From contig NC_079891.1 of assembly GCF_024868665.1 (NCBI RefSeq), positions 29,714,665-29,778,664 on the forward strand: a DNA stretch of 64,000 bases, in the 5' to 3' direction. This stretch comes from Triplophysa rosa. Taxonomy: Eukaryota; Chordata; Actinopteri; Cypriniformes; Nemacheilidae. Position 1 is the stretch's first letter. Every line of letters starts with the position of its first letter. Below the pieces are notes generated by a model. The model was not told the origin of the DNA, did not search any database, and worked only from the letters and a program-made list of their open reading frames with translations. The position numbers and the translations under genes were made by a program. Shown here piece after piece: positions 61,301 through 64,000 of this stretch.

Positions 61301-62091
61301 CAACCGCTCACTCCACCCCTCCCGTTAGAAACACTACGACGGCTGACAGAACATGGCGGTTTATGTAGATAGAAATAGTTCATTCTAAGGTAATAAAAAC
61401 ATAACGCTTCATTGTGAAAGCTCTTTATACACCTCTGAAGACATAGTTATGTATATTATATTGCATTTCTGCCAATAGATCCTCCAAAAAATTACATTTG
61501 CATTTATGCATTTGGCAGACGCTTTTATCCAAAGCGACTTACGTTGCATTGTATTATACATTTTGTTTCTGACTATATGCAATCCCCTGGGATCAAACCC
61601 CATGACCTTGGCATTGCTAGTGCCATGCTCTAACCACTGAGCCACAGGAAATGACACACTGGACCTTTAATTGATTTGAATCAACAGAAATGTTTTAATA
61701 GTTTCAGCAAACTATAATAACTTTGACAAAAGATGTATGTGGCTTCCTTTCTTCAACTGAATACAGACAAATAAATGTCTTCTAAAGAGAAATGATACAT
61801 TTGTTAGAGAAAACAATTGATCATTTTATCTGGGATGGCACGAGGGTTGAACATTCTGAAAGATTTTTAAGCTAGAATAGTAAAGAGTGTTTTTTGAATC
61901 GTTGAGAAGTGTCACAGTGAATTGTTGCTTCACCTTGTCGCTCATATATTTTTCTCGTCTATCTGCAGCAAACACACACAACCTGCAGACCCTTCACACC
62001 CTGCTGTCCACAGGATCCCCTCTCAAGCCTCAGAGCTATGAGTATGTGTACCGCTGTATCAAAAACAATGTGCTTCTGGGATCCATATCAG
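33183..62091 (+). CDS. aacs: Acetoacetyl-CoA synthetase, exons 1-12, 3' end beyond window
   Basis: Exons: 33183-33315, 34016-34119, 35467-35587, 37743-37856, 43662-43759, 46521-46635, 46744-46825, 47647-47797, 51609-51689, 51772-51896, 58295-58359, 61969-62091. Phases agree and give 437 aa plus one base (human protein 672 aa). The cytosolic enzyme activates acetoacetate with ATP and CoA to acetoacetyl-CoA for sterol and fatty-acid synthesis. Seen: the N-terminal ACS-type segment ([17 protein letters not shown]), [34 protein letters not shown], and the adenylate-forming P-loop SSGTTGAPK at 291-299. Also [16 protein letters not shown], and [16 protein letters not shown] near the end. The remaining exons (GGTDI… A5-A10 motifs) are off the right edge. 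Introns are very large, up to 6.4 kb, because of transposon accumulation. Confidence 0.96.
34331..34470 (-). mobile_element. V-domain SINE fragment in aacs intron 2
   Basis: The stretch contains CATTTAGCAGACGCTTTTAT followed by CCAAAGCGACTTACA, the conserved central domain shared by fish V-SINEs, without a recognisable tRNA head. The same core is at 46112-46160 and 61490-61545. It is a truncated, non-functional copy. Confidence 0.7.
35684..36600. mobile_element. 917-bp TTAA-ended element in aacs intron 3
   Basis: The left end TTAAAGCGACAACGAGCAACTT and right end AAGTTGCTCGTTGTCACTTTAA are near-perfect inverted repeats. TTAA at both tips fits a TTAA target duplication. The interior is GC-richer than the intron and has an unbroken frame of 163 codons (35729-36220) with no recognised domain. 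Non-autonomous by appearance. Confidence 0.75.
38511..38780. mobile_element. Palindromic fish MITE, copy 1 (aacs intron 4)
   Basis: The interior shows the family hallmarks: TCATCATTTACTCAC, CTTCTGTGGAACACAAAAGA, TATTTTGAAGAACGTTGG, then the inverse ATATCTTCTTTTGTGTTCC. The left tip is TTAAAGTGACTGTTTGCTCA; the right tip is eroded. Two further copies, at 56861-57098 and 57837-58126, lie in the same gene. Confidence 0.75.
41019..41729. mobile_element. hAT-type MITE with perfect 8-bp target duplication
   Basis: TAGGGCTGTCACGATTA at the left and TAATCGTGACAGCCCTA at the right form the termini of a 711-bp element. ATAATAAC stands immediately outside both ends (41011-41018 and 41730-41737). Inner parts repeat the AATCGTC/AATCGCC theme. 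Non-coding and located in aacs intron 4. Confidence 0.9.
42019..42060. repeat. (GT)n microsatellite
   Basis: An interrupted run of GT/GC dinucleotides of about 40 bp in aacs intron 4. Confidence 0.9.
42435..42726. mobile_element. TTAA-type MITE, copy 2, truncated
   Basis: Starts TTAAAGGTCCAGTGTTTA and follows the same sequence as 12418-12777 (GGAGGATCTATTGACATAAA, GAATGAGCTATTTCTATCTA, AGTAGCCCTAAACGGACAAA). It stops abruptly where the hAT-like element at 42727 begins, and its right half is missing beyond that element. Confidence 0.8.
42727..43342. mobile_element. hAT-like MITE abutting the truncated TTAA MITE
   Basis: TAGGGGTGTAACAATACT at the left and GTGTATCATTACACCCCTA at the right are imperfect inverted ends of a 616-bp element. 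Internal CGATGCGCATCG and TATCGTATCGTGAACCCAGC motifs are typical of this fish family. Flanks match only partly, so the 8-bp duplication is degraded or lost. Confidence 0.75.
43831..44129. mobile_element. 299-bp deleted mariner/Tc1-type element
   Basis: CAGGTACATCT and the inverse AGATGTACCTG form the ends, each bordered by TA (43829-43830 and 44130-44131). The left subterminal part (ATTATATAGATTCATTACAC, GATGATTATGGCTTACAG, AAAATTAGAATATTAC) belongs to a widespread fish mariner-like family. The transposase region is deleted. In aacs intron 5. Confidence 0.8.
44899..45536. mobile_element. Foldback element family 'GGGTTTCCATC', copy 1
   Basis: The ends are GCGGGTTTCCATCACTCTGG and the inverse of TTTGGATGGAAACCCGGC. 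The sequence is collinear with 56087-56698 over about 600 bp. Both copies keep an open minus-strand frame of 60-73 codons sharing [20 protein letters not shown]. No known domain was recognised in it. Confidence 0.75.
45679..46160 (+). mobile_element. tRNA-derived V-SINE interrupted by a MITE
   Basis: The tRNA-like head CTATGGCTCAGTGGTTAGAG … TTTCGATCCCAGG starts at about 45679. The V-domain AAGTCGCTTTGGATAAAAGC appears only after a 320-bp insertion at 45789-46108. The uninterrupted relative at 61486-61652 shows the original order, confirming one SINE split by another element. Confidence 0.85.
45789..46108. mobile_element. PIF/Harbinger-type MITE inserted in the SINE
   Basis: A 320-bp CpG-rich element with termini GGCCCGATTCACATTTC and GAAATGTGAATCGGGCC, flanked by TAA on each side (45786-45788, 46109-46111). 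The 3-bp T-A-A duplication and TIR form fit PIF/Harbinger. The uninserted SINE relative reads GTAAGTCGC at the same point. Confidence 0.85.
47230..47535. mobile_element. hAT-like MITE 'TAGGGCGGTCAAACGATTAA'
   Basis: The left end TAGGGCGGTCAAACGATTAA and right end TTAATCGTTTGACAGCCCTA bound a 306-bp palindromic element between aacs exons 7 and 8. The inner sequence includes a matched pair GATGCAATTAACTGC-like and GCGATTAATTGCAGT. A related, heavily interrupted copy is at 50335-51308. Confidence 0.8.
48360..48720. mobile_element. hAT-like element 'GAGCCCTGCA'
   Basis: GAGCCCTGCACGGGCC at the left and GGATGCAGGGCTC at the right are inverted ends of a 361-bp element in aacs intron 8. It is GC-richer than its surroundings. 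The flanking duplication is not clear. Confidence 0.6.
50335..51308. mobile_element. Three-layer nested MITE cluster in aacs intron 8
   Basis: The outer element is a relative of 47230-47535 (TAGGGCTGTTCAACAATTAA … CAAACCTTTATTCTGG). It is split by a middle element (~50399-51077) with ends GCTGTCCTTCTGAAACCT and AGGTTTTAGAAGGACAG. That is split in turn by an inner element (~50625-51051) with ends CACTGTAAAAAAACAG and TTTTTACAGTG, full of CTGTAAAATT variants. The order of insertion follows from the nesting. Confidence 0.75.
52326..52371. repeat. (CA)n microsatellite
   Basis: A pure run of about 22 CA units in aacs intron 10, probably length-polymorphic. Confidence 0.95.
53074..54673 (-). mobile_element. 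Full-length Tc1-like transposon, 1,600 bp
   Basis: Ends are CAAACCCGATTCCAAAAAAG and its inverse, near-perfect for about 60 bp (only about two differences), bordered by TA on each side (53072-53073, 54674-54675). The core AAAAAAGTTGGGAC recurs internally at ~53270-53283 and inverted at ~54459-54474. That gives outer and inner sites about 190-200 bp apart, an IR/DR arrangement like Sleeping Beauty-type elements. The transposase is uninterrupted. Everything needed in cis and trans appears present, but activity is untested. Confidence 0.9.
53294..54316 (-). CDS. Tc1-like transposase, uninterrupted, DD34E
   Basis: The frame is open from the ATG at 54316 to the stop at 53294, 340 aa, the normal length for Tc1-like transposases. 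The larger open frame extends upstream to 54529, but [20 protein letters not shown] matches the family start. N-terminal paired-type helix-turn-helix regions come first ([40 protein letters not shown]). The catalytic domain has [13 protein letters not shown] (first D), [11 protein letters not shown] (second D) and [15 protein letters not shown] (E) with 34 residues between the second D and [17 protein letters not shown] is the usual glycine-rich stretch. No stop or frameshift. It is transcribed opposite to aacs, whose intron 10 contains it. Confidence 0.93.
   Translation of the reverse strand: MGRGSPIPPMLRRKIVEQYQKGVSQRKIAKSLKLSSSTVHNIIQRFRESGTISVRKGQGRKTILDARDLRALRRHCITYRNATVMEITTWAQEYFQKTLSVNTIHRAIRRCRLKLYRSKKKLYLNMIQKRRRFLWAKAHLKWTVAKWKTVLWSDESKFEVLFGKLGRHVIRTKEDKDNPSCYQRSVQKPASLMVWGCMSACGMGSLHIWKGTINAERYIQVLEQHMLPSRRRLFQGRPCIFQHDNARPHTASITTSWLRRRRIRVLKWPACSPDLSPIENICRIIKRKMRQRRPKTVEQLEACIRQEWDNIPIPKLEQLVSSVPRRLQTVIKRRGDATQW
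56087..56698. mobile_element. Foldback element family 'GGGTTTCCATC', copy 2
   Basis: GCGGGTTTCCATCACTCTGG to GGATGGAAACCCGGC, collinear with 44899-45536 with few differences (for example GAAATTTCGCATCAGAAACG, AATGCCTGAGCAAAGTCGTC). Same orientation as copy 1, about 11.2 kb apart in the same gene. It retains the corresponding minus-strand frame at 56289-56510. Confidence 0.75.
56861..57098. mobile_element. Palindromic fish MITE, copy 2
   Basis: CAAACCTGTATGACTTTCTTTC, ACACAAAAGAAGATATTTTG, the inverse AAATATCTTCTTTTGTGTTC and the tip GGAACTATCGCTTTAA identify the same family as 38511-38780. The left tip is missing. Confidence 0.75.
57837..58126. mobile_element. Palindromic fish MITE, copy 3
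   Basis: Both tips are visible: GAGATAGTTCACCCAAAA at the left and TTTTGGGTGAACTATCACTTTAA (inverse) at the right. The interior TCATCATTTACTCACTCTCA and ATATCTTCTTTTGTG match the other two copies. It ends about 170 bp before aacs exon 11. Confidence 0.8.
60140..60250. promoter_or_regulatory. CT-repeat followed by two EGR-type sites in aacs intron 11
   Basis: A (CT)n-rich stretch with TTGCTCTCTC repeats leads into two perfect GCGTGGGCG nonamers (60196-60204 and 60235-60243), each followed by TGCT. GCGTGGGCG is the consensus for EGR1/Zif268. The surrounding 59860-60440 is more CpG-rich than the intron. Function is inferred only. Confidence 0.35.
60816..61150. mobile_element. hAT-like MITE 'AGAGATGCAC'
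   Basis: TAGAGATGCACTAATATATC at the left and GTATCGGTGCAGCTTTC at the right are degraded inverted ends. CGGTATCGG and GCCGATA motifs repeat inside, as in the widespread fish family with AGATGCACCGATA ends. Confidence 0.6.
61253..61670. mobile_element. TTAA-type MITE, copy 4, carrying a SINE
   Basis: TTAAAGGTCCAGTCAGTG at 61253 and CACACTGGACCTTTAA ending at 61670 bound the copy. Internal blocks match 52745-54731. A V-SINE (61486-61652) lies between AAAAAATTACA and ACACACTGG, which are contiguous in the family consensus. Confidence 0.85.
61486..61652 (-). mobile_element. Complete V-SINE inside the TTAA MITE
   Basis: On the minus strand the tRNA-like head CTGTGGCTCAGTGGTTAGAG and B-box GTTTGATCCCAGG lead into the V-domain AAGTCGCTTTGGATAAAAGC and GTCTGCCAAATGC. 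It shows the uninterrupted order of the SINE that is split at 45679-46160. Confidence 0.85.
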
Positions 62092-63186
62092 GTAGGATTT
62101 ATAGAACTCTATACATACAGTATACATAAAGTATGCCGTATCTTTGTTTAATTTTTTTCGCTCATTTGCTCTCATTCCTTCATCACTTATCTTTTCCTAC
62201 TTTTTCATGATAGCACTTCCCTTCGTGTATGTGTGTGTGGCAGTGTGATCTCATGCCCGCCAGGCCCTGCGGAAACAAATTAGCATCAGCGCTAACAGCT
62301 GTGGTGGACTGCTGATTTTGTGTGCGTGCGTGTGTGTTTGTGACTGGGGTCTCTCAGCATGGCTCTCTCACGCAGCACCTGTGCCCAGTCTCTCCCTGCG
62401 GTTTCACCAGATGAGCTTTGCTCTCATGGCAGGTCAGCGACAGCCTGCTACAGTCACGTTATTCAGACGGAGCCTTTCAAAGCTATTCGATATTTAACTT
62501 CGTATGTGGAGCGCCCTTATTTTGCACGACTCATTAGAGACGAGGAAGTTGCAGATGATCTATTTTGGGTCTTTCGGTCTTCGGTTGAGCACTGGGGATA
62601 TTGCCCCAGACAAAAAAGATTAAAACCACATAAAATATAAGTTAGTGAAAAACTGTGGTAACCTGGCCATCCGAAAAATAAATAAAAGTGGTATAGACCA
62701 CTTCGGAAGTCCTGTTTCAGTTTTTAACACTACACGAACGTTTACAACCCACAGAACATTTATAACTGACTCAAAATGTTTACCAATATCTTAGAGATTC
62801 AATATCAATATCTTTCAATATCTAAGATTTTATTATATATGTAAAAATAAAAAAACAACAACAAAACGGAAGTGCTTCTCTGGACCAGTGTTTACATCTT
62901 GCAAAGTGGTCTATATTATTGCATATATTTATGTTTTTACTGTAATAACAGTAACTCATATGTGATATTTATGCGATACGTATAAATATCGATATTTACG
63001 TGTAAATATATCGTATAAATACGATAGATACGTATAAATTACGATATATATTGCGATTCACACTAATTATACCTGTCTATGTCGATTCTGAAATCGCAAA
63101 GGCTTCGATTCTGTTTTATGCACAGCTCTTCCGTGAACTACGGATCTTTGATCAGTAGGAAGTACTGCTCGATCTAAAATCACTAC

Positions 63187-63400
63187 GGCTGCGTTCGAAA
63201 TGGCATACTTCCTTGCTATATAGTAGGCAAAAAGTAGTAGGTGAACGAATAGTATGTTCGATCCGTCAGTATTCATAAAACAGTAGGCGAGAAATATCCG
63301 GGTGGTGGAGAATTTCTCGTGAGATTCGGACGTGCGTATACTAATGTTGCGTCCGAATACGCCTACTCGAGAGCGCCCTCTGGCTTTCGGATGTGGCGGC
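63187..63400. mobile_element. hAT-like repeat 'CTGCGTTCGAAATGGCATACT'
   Basis: The left end GGCTGCGTTCGAAATGGCAT and internal TATATAGTAGGCAAAAAGTA, with GCGTCCGAATACGCCTACT near the right, belong to a dispersed cyprinid-type element. The ends are degraded. Confidence 0.5.
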
Positions 63401-63813
63401 GTTTAACCGTAATCCATTGAGAAACTGAGCATAAAAATTACACGATATATCGTCCCAGCCCTAATATTTTATGATATTTTACATGGTTACAAAGATAAAT
63501 GTAGTAAATTGTGGTAAAATACAAATTCTGTCAGTAGAGTTAAATGATTGTATTTAGAAACTGACTTTCTGTCTAGATATATTTCTGGAGTTGTTGGCAA
63601 TGTGATCGAATGATTTTCATTGAGTGACAGAGAGATTTCAAAACCTTCAGAAACCGTTTTTGCATAAATCCAACGCGAAAGCTGTTTGATTTGCCATTTG
63701 GATCAATTCTAATAGCATGACAGCGATCTCGTTCGCATTTTGATGCGTTTGCAACACCACGAGCCTCATAATTTCACCAAAAACGCTTTGACTGACGTTT
63801 CTTGACTCCACAG

Positions 63814-64000
63814 TTTTCTCAAATGTCAAAGTACCTAAAGACGCTCAGATAGCCTCTCTGCCCTCCCAAACCGCTCTCTCTGTCCAGCCCGAGCCCACCG
63901 CCCGCTCCCCTCGGAAGCGTGACCTCCGCCAACCCGAGGCAGATTTGACCTTGACCCCGATGTCGAGCAAAGCATATGTGACGGGGTCCGTTTCCCGCTG
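63814..64000 (+). other. Unassigned exon-like open segment at the right edge
   Basis: A good acceptor (TTTCTTGACTCCACAG) ends at 63813. One plus frame, beginning at phase offset 1, then stays open for 62 codons to the window end: VKVPKDAQIASLPSQTAL …, QPEPTARSPRKRDLRQPE …, SSKAYVTGSVSR. GC content and G/C third positions rise sharply over the intron. It does not match the expected next aacs exon (GGTDIISC…). The minus strand also has an open frame (DPVTYALLDIGVKVKS). Could be an alternative exon, a nested gene, or a retro-element piece. Confidence 0.3.

Noticed and set aside
62359..62640. 93-codon plus-strand frame in the last aacs intron
   Set aside because: It starts with an ATG and is moderately GC-rich, but no domain, splice context or similarity is recognisable; treated as chance.

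Overview
The window is animal nuclear DNA, almost certainly from a cyprinid-like teleost fish. The genes are split into many short exons with GT/AG borders and AT-rich introns. The encoded proteins are vertebrate, and the space between exons is packed with fish-type repeats: V-domain SINEs, palindromic hAT/Harbinger/TTAA-type MITEs, a Tc1-like transposon, and DIRS and LINE relics. The species call rests on repeat style and protein similarity recalled from knowledge; no search was run.

Five protein-coding genes can be assembled exon by exon with consistent reading phase. (1) ankle2, + strand, 12 coding exons, 3068-10717, 967 aa: a LEM/ankyrin protein of the nuclear envelope and ER. (2) pgam5, - strand, 6 exons, 21664-17813, 289 aa: a mitochondrial Ser/Thr phosphatase. 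(3) poli, + strand, 10 exons, 22218-25899, 692 aa: translesion DNA polymerase iota. (4) bri3bp, + strand, 3 exons, 27217-28451, 236 aa: a multi-pass membrane protein. (5) aacs, + strand, 12 exons seen, 33183-62091: acetoacetyl-CoA synthetase, whose 3' third lies beyond the right edge. ankle2 and pgam5 are convergent, and pgam5 and poli are divergent across a 553-bp shared promoter region. In human, ANKLE2/PGAM5 and BRI3BP/AACS lie on 12q24, while POLI is on chromosome 18.

Layout: 1-2280 is AT-rich intergenic sequence. 2282-12356 is ankle2 with its 3' UTR; intron 1 carries a 1.28-kb hAT-like element with a perfect 8-bp target duplication. 12357-17022 is a TE-rich block between two diverged copies of the ankle2 3'-UTR segment, holding a DIRS-type retrotransposon relic, a tRNA-derived SINE and a hAT transposase relic. 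17023-26020 is the pgam5/poli pair. 27150-30640 is bri3bp with a long 3' UTR. 32300-64000 is aacs, whose very large introns hold nested transposons, including a 1,600-bp Tc1-like element with an uninterrupted DD34E transposase.

The genes do not form one pathway. They are ordinary housekeeping genes in conserved or rearranged synteny. The most informative unusual material is the layered transposon record, where paralogous empty sites prove insertion and target-duplication type. Other points are a possible second PCNA-binding motif at the C-terminus of Pol iota, paired EGR-type sites in an aacs intron, and an unassigned open exon-like segment at the right edge. I found no CRISPR array, operon or clearly new multi-gene system.
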